Of a DNA stretch of 64,000 nt, positions 6,999 to 15,317 are shown one piece after another. The notes under the pieces are model-generated. The model saw only the letters and a program-made list of their open reading frames with translations. It did not search any database and was not told the DNA's origin. The stretch's first letter is position 1. Every line of letters begins with the position of its first letter. Source of the stretch: Winogradskyella sp. (GTDB lineage Bacteria > Bacteroidota > Bacteroidia > Flavobacteriales > Flavobacteriaceae); the NCBI GenBank assembly GCA_030149175.1, contig JASBSA010000099.1:1-64000 (forward strand), read 5' to 3'. A program made the translations under genes and the position numbers.

Positions 6999-8771
6999 AT
7001 GAAATTTTCACCATTATATTTTACAATCACCTTCTTACTATTGCTTACTAGCTCTTGTTCAGAAACCTCAAAAGAAACCGCAACTATGCTTGTTTATGGC
7101 GGAACGATATACACTGTTGATTCTACCTCAACCACAGTACAGGCTGTTGCAATTAAAAACAATATAATACTCTATGCGGGAAACTTGTCTGGAGCAGAAC
7201 AATACAAAACTGAGGAAACCAAAGTTTTAGATTTAAAAGGGAAAACTATGACACCTGGTTTTATAGAGGGCCATGGTCATTTTATGGGATTAGGGTATAA
7301 CGAGTTGAACCTAGACCTTATGAATACAAGTAGTTATCAAGACATTATAGATGCCGTAGCAGAGCGTGTTAAGACGGCAAAGCCAGGCGAATGGATAGTT
7401 GGAAGGGGTTGGCACCAAAGCAAATGGGACAGTATGCCATCTGAAGTTGTTCACGGTTTTCAGACACATCACCTACTAAGTGAGGTTTCGCCAGACAATC
7501 CCGTTTTTCTAAAACATGCAAGTGGACATGCAGGCTTTGCAAACTCAAAGGCAATGGAAATTGCAGGTCTAACAAATTTAGCCTTAGATGGAATTAAAAA
7601 ATTTGAAGTTGAAGGCGGCGAAATACTTGTTGATGCCCTAGGCAGACCAACTGGAATTTTCAATGAACGAGCCCAAACGTTAATTACACAACATATTCCC
7701 GAAAGAACACCAGAGTCTGATAAAAAAGCTTTTGAGCTTGCCATAAAGGCTTGTCACAAAAACGGTATAACAAGTTTTCATGATGCGGGAATCCCAAAAG
7801 AAACTATCGATTTATACGACGAAATGAAGTCTAATGGCAAGATGGACGTTAGAATATATGCTATGCTAACAGGCTGGGACAAAGATCTTTTAACTGATTG
7901 GTATAAAAAAGGAATTATGGTTGACGATGACCATCTCTTTACTATACGCTCAATAAAGCTTAATTGCGATGGAGCACTTGGCTCTCGTGGAGCCTGGCTA
8001 TTGGAACCTTACACAGACAGACCTGGTCATTTTGGACATGAAACCTTACCTATGGAGTTCGTTAAAGAAACTGCTGTAAGTGGGCTTAAAAATGGCTTTC
8101 AAGTATGCTCACATGCTATTGGAGATAGAGCTAATAGGGAAATATTAGACCGCTATGAAATTGCTTATAAAAGTTTACCTAACGCAACAAAAGACCACAG
8201 GTTTAGAATAGAACACGCGCAACATCTTCATCCAGAAGATATTCCTCGTTTTGCTGAGTTAAATGTTATACCTGCAATGCAAGCTGTACACATGTCGTCT
8301 GATAGACCTTGGGCCATAGATCGTTTAGGTGAAAAACGAATAAAAGAAGGTGCTTACATGTGGCAATCTTTACTACAAAGTGGTGTTCCTATAGTTAATG
8401 GGACTGATGTTCCTGTTGAACCCATAAACCCAATAGCTAGCTTTTACGCCAGTGTGAGTAGAAAAACATTAAAAGGTACTCCTGAAGGCGGATACGAACC
8501 AGACCAGAAAATGACCAGAGCACAAGCTTTGAAATCCTACACCTTAGATGCTGCTTATGGTGCTTTTGAAGAACATATTAAAGGCTCTATTTCCATCGGA
8601 AAGTTAGCGGACTTCACAATTTTTGATAATGATATAATGACCATTCCCGAAGATAAAATTCTAACCACTAAGGTTGTAATGACAATTTTTAATGGAGAAG
8701 TGGTTTATAATTCAGAGAAAAAAAACACTAGTTCTCTTCTCTTAATGAAGATCCAACTAATGTTTAAATAA
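6999..8771 (+). CDS. YtcJ-like amidohydrolase lipoprotein
   Basis: About 590 residues from the ATG at 6999, chosen because it begins the signal peptide MKFSPLYF...LLLLTSSC; ATG 6990 and TTG 6981 are alternatives. The lipobox LTSSC marks a lipoprotein. The body is an amidohydrolase_3 metal hydrolase: MTPGFIEGHGHF supplies the HxH metal ligands, followed by ITSFHDAG, LNCDGALGSRGAWL, VCSHAIGDRAN, FRIEHAQHLHPEDI and VNGTDVPVEPINP. Family members hydrolyse amide-like bonds in varied small molecules, so the substrate is unknown. It is a single-gene unit. Confidence 0.88.
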   Translation: MKFSPLYFTITFLLLLTSSCSETSKETATMLVYGGTIYTVDSTSTTVQAVAIKNNIILYAGNLSGAEQYKTEETKVLDLKGKTMTPGFIEGHGHFMGLGYNELNLDLMNTSSYQDIIDAVAERVKTAKPGEWIVGRGWHQSKWDSMPSEVVHGFQTHHLLSEVSPDNPVFLKHASGHAGFANSKAMEIAGLTNLALDGIKKFEVEGGEILVDALGRPTGIFNERAQTLITQHIPERTPESDKKAFELAIKACHKNGITSFHDAGIPKETIDLYDEMKSNGKMDVRIYAMLTGWDKDLLTDWYKKGIMVDDDHLFTIRSIKLNCDGALGSRGAWLLEPYTDRPGHFGHETLPMEFVKETAVSGLKNGFQVCSHAIGDRANREILDRYEIAYKSLPNATKDHRFRIEHAQHLHPEDIPRFAELNVIPAMQAVHMSSDRPWAIDRLGEKRIKEGAYMWQSLLQSGVPIVNGTDVPVEPINPIASFYASVSRKTLKGTPEGGYEPDQKMTRAQALKSYTLDAAYGAFEEHIKGSISIGKLADFTIFDNDIMTIPEDKILTTKVVMTIFNGEVVYNSEKKNTSSLLLMKIQLMFK

Positions 8772-8958
8772 TGATTAATAGCAATACAAAAATAGAATAC
8801 TTCTTTTCATTTAAGATTATCTAATTCTTATCAATATATTAATTGTTTATTATGCTATTTAACTTCAACGATATTTAAAAACTTATGTCGATGAGATAGT
8901 TTTTTCAACCTAAAAAAAAGTATTCTACCTTAAAAAAACCTGTGCCCTATTGGCATAA

Positions 8959-8977
8959 ATTATCTTTGTCGTAAGTA
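8959..8977 (+). promoter_or_regulatory. Promoter-like motif shared with 11979-11997
   Basis: ATTATCTTTGTCGTAAGTA contains the perfect -7 box TATCTTTG (8961-8968) and matches 17 of 19 bases of the element before the NarL-type regulator gene. No strong -33 box is visible. Confidence 0.45.
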
Positions 8978-9023
8978 TTTGAATGAATACTATTTGTTTC
9001 CCCAAAAACAAAGCCTACTTATT

Positions 9024-9743
9024 ATGACAAGACTATTAACAGCACTACTATTGCTTTTGGCTACATCCGCTTATGGCCAAAAATCTACTTTATTAAAAAA
9101 TATCAATTACAGAGCTAGTGAATTGTATCACAGCTTAAATAAAACTGGAGATACTTTAATCTTAAAGGGTGAGCGTACTATCGATAAGGTTGAGATTTTT
9201 AACAATGATTTTCAAAAAGTATATTTAGTTAATAGTTTAGACACAGAAATACCTCTAGGAGATATTCCGAATGGTAGATTCGTTACTGAGGTAAAAGTGA
9301 GTGATAAGCTCATTATCATCACTCTTTTACGACATGACTCCCTTGAAGAAGAAAATCAAGAAATCACGGAGATAGAAACTAACGAACAGAATAGTATTTT
9401 CGGTCAGTCCACTTACCAAAGTAAGGCCCATGGAAAAGTAGCCTCTGAAGTTGAAACTAAAGAGCCATTAAGAAAGCCTGTAAGGTTTTATTGGATTGTA
9501 AAGCATATAAACAAAGGTCACGGCTCTAGCAAAAAAATGCGCATTGGAGATAAAGAAGTTGTTGACAAAATGATTGCCCAGCATGAGATAGACTTAAAGT
9601 CTAAAGCTGGTAAAAACAATCAATTGACCGTTTGGGAAGTTTACGATACTTCTAAGTTTTTGCGTTTTAAAAGGCAAAACCCAGATTATGCAACTGTTGA
9701 AAAATCTGAGAGCTTTAATACCAATCCTTTTTATAAATCTTAA
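9024..9743 (+). CDS. Secreted protein of unknown function
   Basis: About 239 residues from the ATG at 9024, where a signal peptide MTRLLTALLLLLATSAYGQ starts; the upstream TTG at 8979 only adds an unlikely leader. The N-terminal part (GDTLILKGERTIDKVEIFNNDFQKV and VNSLDTEIPLGDIPNG) resembles the beta-sandwich pattern of T9SS sorting domains but is not C-terminal. The C-terminal half has a basic KHINKGHGSSKKMRIGDKEVVDKMI segment. No family was recognised. The gene has its own promoter-like box at 8961. Confidence 0.7.
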   Translation: MTRLLTALLLLLATSAYGQKSTLLKNINYRASELYHSLNKTGDTLILKGERTIDKVEIFNNDFQKVYLVNSLDTEIPLGDIPNGRFVTEVKVSDKLIIITLLRHDSLEEENQEITEIETNEQNSIFGQSTYQSKAHGKVASEVETKEPLRKPVRFYWIVKHINKGHGSSKKMRIGDKEVVDKMIAQHEIDLKSKAGKNNQLTVWEVYDTSKFLRFKRQNPDYATVEKSESFNTNPFYKS

Positions 9744-9762
9744 GCTAGTTAAAGCTATAAGA

Positions 9763-10098
9763 TTACTTTTTTAACTCTAACTTCTCTGCAAAATAGTCAC
9801 AGAAGTCTTTCATCGTTGCCGTCATTTTCTCGTCTTGTGTAGCACGCAGAAACGTATCACTCATAGTAACTAAAGTCTGGTGAAAAAACAGTTTCATTTC
9901 ATCAACAGGCATATCTTTAGTCCACAAATCTATTTTTAAGGTTTCCTGAGCGTTGCTATCCCAAACAGAAAGCATAACTGCCTTAGCTTCTTCATTTTTT
10001 ACTCCACCATCTTCAGCAGACCAGTTCAGTTTTTCTGGCACTCTGTTTTCATCGAGTTCTACGTTTAGTTCTATTTTAGATGTTATGGTTTTAGCCAT
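9763..10098 (-). CDS. gldC: Gliding motility protein GldC
   Basis: A 111-residue cytoplasmic protein of full GldC length, with SKIELNVELDENRVPEKLNWSAEDGG at the start and LWTKDMPVDEMKLFFHQTLVTMSDTF in the middle. GldC is needed for efficient gliding in Flavobacterium, with no known enzymatic activity. Its ATG overlaps the gldB stop codon as TAATG, so the two are translationally coupled. Confidence 0.93.
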   Translation of the reverse strand: MAKTITSKIELNVELDENRVPEKLNWSAEDGGVKNEEAKAVMLSVWDSNAQETLKIDLWTKDMPVDEMKLFFHQTLVTMSDTFLRATQDEKMTATMKDFCDYFAEKLELKK

Positions 10099-11072
10099 TA
10101 TTTCTTTGGTTTAAATTTTGCTTTGTTAAAAATTTCTTCAGGTTCTTTTTCTAAAATGCTCAACACATTTTCTTCGGTACTATCGGCATAAGCTCTTACA
10201 ATTTGCCAACCTATATATTGACCTAATCGTCCCGGAGATTCGTTATCTAATTCTAAATAAAACTTAGAATAAGGTGCATCTGCAATAAAGCGACTCGGCA
10301 ATTTACTATCGGTACTAAATAGAAGTTCTTTTTCAATAAAATAACTCCATATCGGACTTTCGTTAGCTTCTGCCCATTTCAACTCCTGTTCTGTGTAACC
10401 TATTTTTTCTTCATCGGTTTTAAAAGGAAGCATTACATCTTTAAAATAGAGCAACTTTCCGTGGTAAATCATTTCATCTAAAAGAGTCTCTCGCTTAGCT
10501 TGATAGGTATATTTCTTAGCGTAAGCTTCTGCAACCTCTGATATAATTTGGTTCTTTTTCATGTTTTTGGCCAAGTACCTAGGTATGTTTTGATAAAACT
10601 CATGGTCTTCTCCAAGAAAGTTGTCTAGTGCAACAAGTAGCAGAGAATCTGTGACTATCGTTTTATTTCTGTAATCCACATCATTTGTCAACGTTACCAC
10701 TCTTGGTACGCTAAAGGTTTTATCATAGTATTGTAAGTGTTGAAACAAACCCTCAAAATCCTTTTTCAGCCCCTTAAAATCAGAATATACCTTCCCAACT
10801 TCAGTTAACAACTGATCTTGTAACGTATCATTAATTCTGTCAATCCAAATAGAGTCTGACACATGCTTAGAAAATAAAAACGGATAAGCTTGTTTTAGCT
10901 TAGATAAGTCAGCTGGTGTTGCTTCGGCATAAGCTTTATCAAAACGCTCAACAATAAAGTCTACTTCAATTTTTGAAATTTCTTCTTCTACTTTAGAGTC
11001 TTCATCACAAGATATAACAACCACGCCTAATACTAACAAAATGAAAATTCTCAATGACATATTATGAAACAT
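10098..11072 (-). CDS. gldB: Gliding motility lipoprotein GldB
   Basis: About 324 residues from the ATG at 11072, preceded by AGGA and leading directly into a signal peptide ending VVVISC; the longer frame to 11180 overlaps nadE and is rejected. GldB is an inner- or outer-membrane lipoprotein essential for gliding in Flavobacterium johnsoniae. Family features include FDKAYAEATPADLSKLKQAYPFLF, SVPRVVTLTNDVDYRNKTIV, LVALDNFLGEDHEFY and the C-terminal PGRLGQYIGWQIVRAYA. It is the first gene of a gldB-gldC pair and is divergent from nadE. Confidence 0.92.
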   Translation of the reverse strand: MFHNMSLRIFILLVLGVVVISCDEDSKVEEEISKIEVDFIVERFDKAYAEATPADLSKLKQAYPFLFSKHVSDSIWIDRINDTLQDQLLTEVGKVYSDFKGLKKDFEGLFQHLQYYDKTFSVPRVVTLTNDVDYRNKTIVTDSLLLVALDNFLGEDHEFYQNIPRYLAKNMKKNQIISEVAEAYAKKYTYQAKRETLLDEMIYHGKLLYFKDVMLPFKTDEEKIGYTEQELKWAEANESPIWSYFIEKELLFSTDSKLPSRFIADAPYSKFYLELDNESPGRLGQYIGWQIVRAYADSTEENVLSILEKEPEEIFNKAKFKPKK

Positions 11073-11144
11073 TTTTAATCCTAACACGTTTCCGTTATTT
11101 TTGTTGTGCAAAGGTACGTTTCTTTGTTTTAAATTGTAAACATT

Positions 11145-11933
11145 ATGCAAACAGAAAAGGTTGTAAATCACATAGTACATTGGTTAAAAGATTACGCAAA
11201 AAGCGCAAAAGTTAATGGTTTTGTCGTTGGTATTTCTGGCGGAATAGACTCTGCAGTAACTTCTTCACTCTGCGCCAAAACAGGTTTAGACCTTTTATGT
11301 ATAGAAATGCCAATACACCAAGCCGCAAGCCATGTTACTAGAGCACAAGAGCATATTGCTCAACTAAAAAAGCGTTTCCCAAATGTTAGTGATGCTCGTG
11401 TTGACTTAACACCTGTATTTGAAGAATTTAAAACCGAAGTAAGTCTTAATGGCAAACAAACCACTGTAGATATGGCCTTGGCCAATACAAGAGCCAGATT
11501 ACGAATGACCACACTTTATTATTACGCAGGTCTACAAGGAAGATTAGTTGCTGGTACTGGAAATAAGGTGGAAGACTTCGGAGTCGGCTTTTATACTAAA
11601 TACGGTGATGGTGGAGTAGATTTAAGTCCCATTGCCGATTTATTAAAATCTGAAGTTTATAAAATTGGCGAGTATTTAGAAGTTCCTGAGTCTATAATGG
11701 AAGCAGCGCCGAGTGATGGTTTATTTGGTGATGCACGTAGTGATGAAGATCAAATTGGTGCTTCATATCCAGAATTAGAATGGGCCATGAAAATGAAGGA
11801 TGAAGGCAAAACCGCTAATGATTTCTCTGGAAGACAAAAAGAGGTTTACAATATTTTTATGAGCTATAACACTAGAAATCAGCATAAAATGATTCCTATC
11901 CCTGTTTGCGAAATCCCAAAAAATTTAAGATAG
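11145..11933 (+). CDS. nadE: Ammonia-dependent NAD(+) synthetase
   Basis: A 262-residue NadE lacking a glutaminase domain, so it uses ammonia to amidate deamido-NAD. The PP-loop is GISGGIDSAV (29-38), followed by RLRMTTLYYYAG, GTGNKVEDFGVGFYTKYGDGGVDL-type binding-site sequence and PSDGLFGDARSDEDQIG. The start is close to the divergent gldB start, leaving 72 bases for both promoters. Linkage of nadE to gldBC appears repeatedly in flavobacteria as far as I recall, with no known mechanistic link. Confidence 0.95.
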   Translation: MQTEKVVNHIVHWLKDYAKSAKVNGFVVGISGGIDSAVTSSLCAKTGLDLLCIEMPIHQAASHVTRAQEHIAQLKKRFPNVSDARVDLTPVFEEFKTEVSLNGKQTTVDMALANTRARLRMTTLYYYAGLQGRLVAGTGNKVEDFGVGFYTKYGDGGVDLSPIADLLKSEVYKIGEYLEVPESIMEAAPSDGLFGDARSDEDQIGASYPELEWAMKMKDEGKTANDFSGRQKEVYNIFMSYNTRNQHKMIPIPVCEIPKNLR

Positions 11934-11978
11934 TTATTACAGTTTGTCGAATAAATTGCTGTTTCTGCTTATTTTTTG

Positions 11979-11997
11979 ATTACCTTTATCGTAAGTA
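11979..11997 (+). promoter_or_regulatory. Promoter-like motif before the NarL-type regulator
   Basis: ATTACCTTTATCGTAAGTA holds the -7-like box TACCTTTA (11981-11988) and shares the TCGTAAGTA block with the element at 8959-8977. A TTG lies 22 bases upstream. Confidence 0.4.
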
Positions 11998-12072
11998 AAT
12001 CCTACAAGACACTTGACTTAGTAATACTTGTTATTACACCGATTAACCCTAACCAAACCAAAATCAATTGTC

Positions 12073-12702
12073 ATGATACGTATTTTGATTGTTGACAATC
12101 ACCCTATTGTAAGAACTGGGCTAGAATTGTTCCTTAACAGTAAACCCGATTTAAAAGTTGTTGGTAAATTAAGTAGCGGTATAGAAATTTTTGAATTTGT
12201 AAGACGTCACGAAGTTGACGTTATCATATCAGAAATTGATCTACCAGAACTTAATGGCATCACAGCTTTAAGGGCCATTAAAAAAGAAAATAAATCCGTT
12301 AACGTATTGATGTTCAGTCACCAGCCTGAAGAAATCTATGCCATTAGTACACTAAAGGCAGGAGCTTCTGGCTATCTAAACAAAACTGCTAATGTAGAAG
12401 CTATAGAAGCAGCTGTTAGAAAAATTCATGGTGGTGAAGTCTCACTAAGCGAAAAAATGGATAAACACTTGCGCTATGAAGATACGCGTAAGAGTAAAAG
12501 CCGCATGTTTAAAAAACTATCTACCAGAGAGGTTGAAGTTTTAAAACTTTTATCTATTGGACGAAAAAACAAGGAGATAGCAGAAGAGTTAGATATTAAC
12601 GAAAAAACAGTGAGTACATATAAGGCCAGGCTTTTTAAGAAACTTAATGTTAATAATATTGTAGATTTGATTCATCAGGCGAAGCACCATAATCTAACTT
12701 AA
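12073..12702 (+). CDS. NarL/LuxR-type response regulator with altered phosphorylation site
   Basis: About 209 residues from the ATG at 12073; the upstream TTG at 12028 only adds an unlikely leader. The receiver domain (1-120) aligns with NarL, but the phospho-acceptor position is Glu54 (IISEIDLP) instead of Asp, and the acidic pair is Asp8-Asn9 (VDNHP) instead of Asp-Asp. The switch residues Ser and Lys (GYLNK) remain. The C-terminal LuxR helix-turn-helix is intact: LSTREVEVLKLLSIGRKNKEIAEEL and NEKTVSTYKARLFKKL. No kinase gene is adjacent. It is probably a phosphorylation-independent DNA-binding regulator. Confidence 0.88.
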   Translation: MIRILIVDNHPIVRTGLELFLNSKPDLKVVGKLSSGIEIFEFVRRHEVDVIISEIDLPELNGITALRAIKKENKSVNVLMFSHQPEEIYAISTLKAGASGYLNKTANVEAIEAAVRKIHGGEVSLSEKMDKHLRYEDTRKSKSRMFKKLSTREVEVLKLLSIGRKNKEIAEELDINEKTVSTYKARLFKKLNVNNIVDLIHQAKHHNLT

Positions 12703-14670
12703 TTAACCACCTATAACTTTACCTAGTTTACGAGATAAAAGCATCTTAAGACCAAGATAATCTTTTACATCTTCCATTACGGAGCGTGTATCTACATTAT
12801 CTCTAAGGGTTTCGTTTTTGTATTCTGCTACTTTTTGGTCTATGAGGTAACAGCGTAAACTTAAGATTGTTTGACTTACTAATTGCGAAATTGAGTGTTC
12901 TTTTTCCTTTGGTATTATTTGATTGCGTTGCCAATCGTGAAGATTATATTTTTCATCCTCCATTAAAATACTAGTGACTTCGGTCGCAGACTCTTGGTCT
13001 AGTTGATTGATAAAATCTTTGGTCGAAAAATTTTCGTCTTGGTTCAATCTATCTATAATAGAATAGTATAATTCCCTGAACTTTTCATTAGAAAACATCA
13101 TTTCATCTTCCTGAAGGTCTAAGTAAATTTTTTCAAACACGCGTGCTTCATGTACTGCTGGCTCTAAAATTAAATCACCAGACACTTCATCTTCTTTTAA
13201 TATTAAATCTTCAAATTGCTCAGTTCTATCACCATACAACATCAAAATTTCTATAATCTTTCGTTCTAATTCATACTGAACATCAATCTTTGGTTTCTTT
13301 TGCTGTTCACTCTTTACAACTTCAAACGCCTTTTGATCTTGTTTGTATTTTTTATTTGCCTCTTGAAATTCTTTTTTACTGATTTGAGCCAACGTGCTAA
13401 AGAGCACATTTTCGCTAATATCCATTATTGATGCACATTCTCTAACATAGATTTCGCGCTTAATGGCATCGGGAATTTTAGCAATGCTATTAACAATATC
13501 TCTAATAGTTTCAGCTTTTTTTATAGGGTCATTATTGGCTTCTTTAACCAAAAGCGATGCCTTAAACTGAATAAAATCCTTTGCATTTTCGTTTAGGTAT
13601 TCCTTAAGTTCTTCTAAGGTATTAGACTTTGCAAAACTATCTGGGTCTTCACCATCTGGAAAAGTACAGACCTTCACATTCATACCTTGCTCCAAGATTA
13701 AATCTATGCCACGAATAGAGGCTCTAATACCTGCTGCATCGCCATCAAAAAGTACTGTAATATTGTTGGTAAGCCTATTAATGAGTCTAATTTGTTCAGA
13801 CGTTAATGCTGTACCAGAAGAAGACACTACATTTTTTACACCAGTTTGGTAAAACTGAATAACATCTGTATAACCCTCGACCAAAAAACAATTATCTTCT
13901 TTGGCTATGGTCTGCTTGGCAAAAAACAAACCATAAAGGACCTTACTCTTATGATAAATATCGCTCTCTGGCGAGTTAAGATACTTTGCCGCTTTTTTAT
14001 CGTTAGTCAAAATCCTTCCCCCAAAACCAAGTACTCTCCCACTCATACTATGAATAGGAAACATCACACGGCCTTTAAATCTATCGAAACGCCGCTCATC
14101 CTTTACTATGGTAAGTCCTGTTTTTTCTAAAAACTCTAGCTTATAACCTTTACCCAAAGCATCGTCTGTAAAGGCTTGCCACTCATCTAAGGAATAACCA
14201 AGTTGAAATTTTTTTATCGTGTCTTCTGTAAAACCACGTTCTTTAAAGTAGCTTTTACCAATGGCTTGTCCTTGATCTGTTTTTTGTAAAACTTTTTGAA
14301 AATACTCATTAGCGTACTCACTTACCAAATACAAACTTTCTTTAGCATTGGCCTGCTCCCTTTCCTCGTCTGTACGCTCGGTTTCTTCAATCTCTATATT
14401 GTACTTTTTAGCTAGGTAGCGTATAGCTTCAGGATAAGTGAAGTGCTCGTGCTCCATTAAAAAGGTAATGGCATTACCTCCTTTTCCAGTTGAAAAATCT
14501 TTCCATATCTGCTTTACAGGCGATACCATAAAGCTTGGTGTACGCTCTTCGCTAAACGGACTAAGCCCTTTAAAGTTACTGCCTGCTTTTTTTAATTGTA
14601 CAAAATCACCAATAACCTCCTCTACGCGAGCAGTTTCAAAAACTTGTGATATGGTGTTTTGTGAGATCAT
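12703..14670 (-). CDS. dnaG: DNA primase DnaG with degenerate zinc-binding domain
   Basis: A 655-residue primase that makes RNA primers for replication. The N-terminal CHC2-like domain keeps its fold signature (KKAGSNFKGLSPF, ERTPSFMVSP, GKGGNAITFLME), yet the four usual zinc ligands are Ser37, Ser40, Asp58 and Thr61. The RNA polymerase core and TOPRIM domain are normal: GFGGRIL, FLVEGYTDVIQ, SSSGTALT and LFDGDAAGIRAS. The C-terminal helicase-binding region is present. It ends at 12703, immediately next to the convergent regulator gene. Confidence 0.93.
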   Translation of the reverse strand: MISQNTISQVFETARVEEVIGDFVQLKKAGSNFKGLSPFSEERTPSFMVSPVKQIWKDFSTGKGGNAITFLMEHEHFTYPEAIRYLAKKYNIEIEETERTDEEREQANAKESLYLVSEYANEYFQKVLQKTDQGQAIGKSYFKERGFTEDTIKKFQLGYSLDEWQAFTDDALGKGYKLEFLEKTGLTIVKDERRFDRFKGRVMFPIHSMSGRVLGFGGRILTNDKKAAKYLNSPESDIYHKSKVLYGLFFAKQTIAKEDNCFLVEGYTDVIQFYQTGVKNVVSSSGTALTSEQIRLINRLTNNITVLFDGDAAGIRASIRGIDLILEQGMNVKVCTFPDGEDPDSFAKSNTLEELKEYLNENAKDFIQFKASLLVKEANNDPIKKAETIRDIVNSIAKIPDAIKREIYVRECASIMDISENVLFSTLAQISKKEFQEANKKYKQDQKAFEVVKSEQQKKPKIDVQYELERKIIEILMLYGDRTEQFEDLILKEDEVSGDLILEPAVHEARVFEKIYLDLQEDEMMFSNEKFRELYYSIIDRLNQDENFSTKDFINQLDQESATEVTSILMEDEKYNLHDWQRNQIIPKEKEHSISQLVSQTILSLRCYLIDQKVAEYKNETLRDNVDTRSVMEDVKDYLGLKMLLSRKLGKVIGG

Positions 14671-14673
14671 ACA

Positions 14674-14796
14674 ACTTCCTGCGAAGGCAGAAATATCTTT
14701 AATTTTTTAAATTATAAATGCCAAACTACAAAAACACTTCGACAAGACTTCGACAGGCTCAGCCTGACAGCTATGTGCGAGACGCAGGAATGACAA
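14674..14796 (+). repeat. Degenerate cluster of family A and B repeats upstream of dnaG
   Basis: ACTTCCTGCGAAGGCAG (14674-14690) resembles a family A hairpin. CACTTCGACAAGACTTCGAC with AGGCTCAGCCTGACAG (14735-14770) is family B, and ACGCAGGAATGACAA (14782-14796) is an isolated right half of family A. Confidence 0.65.
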
Positions 14797-15060
14797 GTGT
14801 GTAAAATTAAGATAATCTATTTGTTTTAGAAATTTGTGTTGAAAAGTTATTTGATTGATTTTGATAATGCGATACAAAAACTTTTCTTATCCCAAAATTA
14901 AAAAGAGGATTATGATTTATATTTATTGACATATAACAACTTAGCTTTAATACATCACTCAGAACTATAAATGAATTTTATTTTAAAAATATGGATTTGG
15001 ATAACATTCATTAGGAATAAAGAAAAATTACCAACGAAATCTAGAATTGACAACCCAAAA

Positions 15061-15126
15061 ATGAAATATAAAACAAGTCTTTTTAGCTTAATTTTACACA
15101 CAACCTTCGTTATAGGTCAACCCTGA
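15061..15126 (+). pseudogene. Orphan signal-peptide fragment
   Basis: ATG at 15061 reads MKYKTSLFSLILHTTF then VIGQP and a TGA stop. It has the basic start, hydrophobic core and GQ-type cleavage end common to secreted proteins here, with nothing after it. A poly-T run follows 22 bases later. It is probably the remnant of a deleted secreted-protein gene; a real small peptide is possible. Confidence 0.4.
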
Positions 15127-15317
15127 TTTTGCAATTATAAAGACCTAATTTTTTTTTTTTTTTTCAACTTTTAAGGCTAAAACTTTTTTGAATATTATAC
15201 AACTCATCAAGACTATTCAACAATTCAGTTTTATAATATTTCTACACTTTGTATATTAATGGAAATTAGCAAGTGTAAAATATTTATATCCTGTTCTATT
15301 AAAAGCAAAATGACATC

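Larger units (their letters stand above)
14671..15317. other. Intergenic stretch with repeats and a decayed gene start
   Basis: No intact gene is visible in these 647 bases. It holds hairpin repeats at its left end, a 21-residue ORF that looks like an orphan signal peptide (15061-15126) and a run of 16 T at 15149-15164. The rest is AT-rich with no convincing promoter, RNA or ORF. It is the upstream region of both dnaG (left) and the serine hydrolase (right). Confidence 0.6.

Noticed and set aside
11073-11180. Longer GldB start at 11180
   Set aside because: It would overlap the divergent nadE start and place 36 residues before the lipoprotein signal; the ATG at 11072 has an AGGA upstream.
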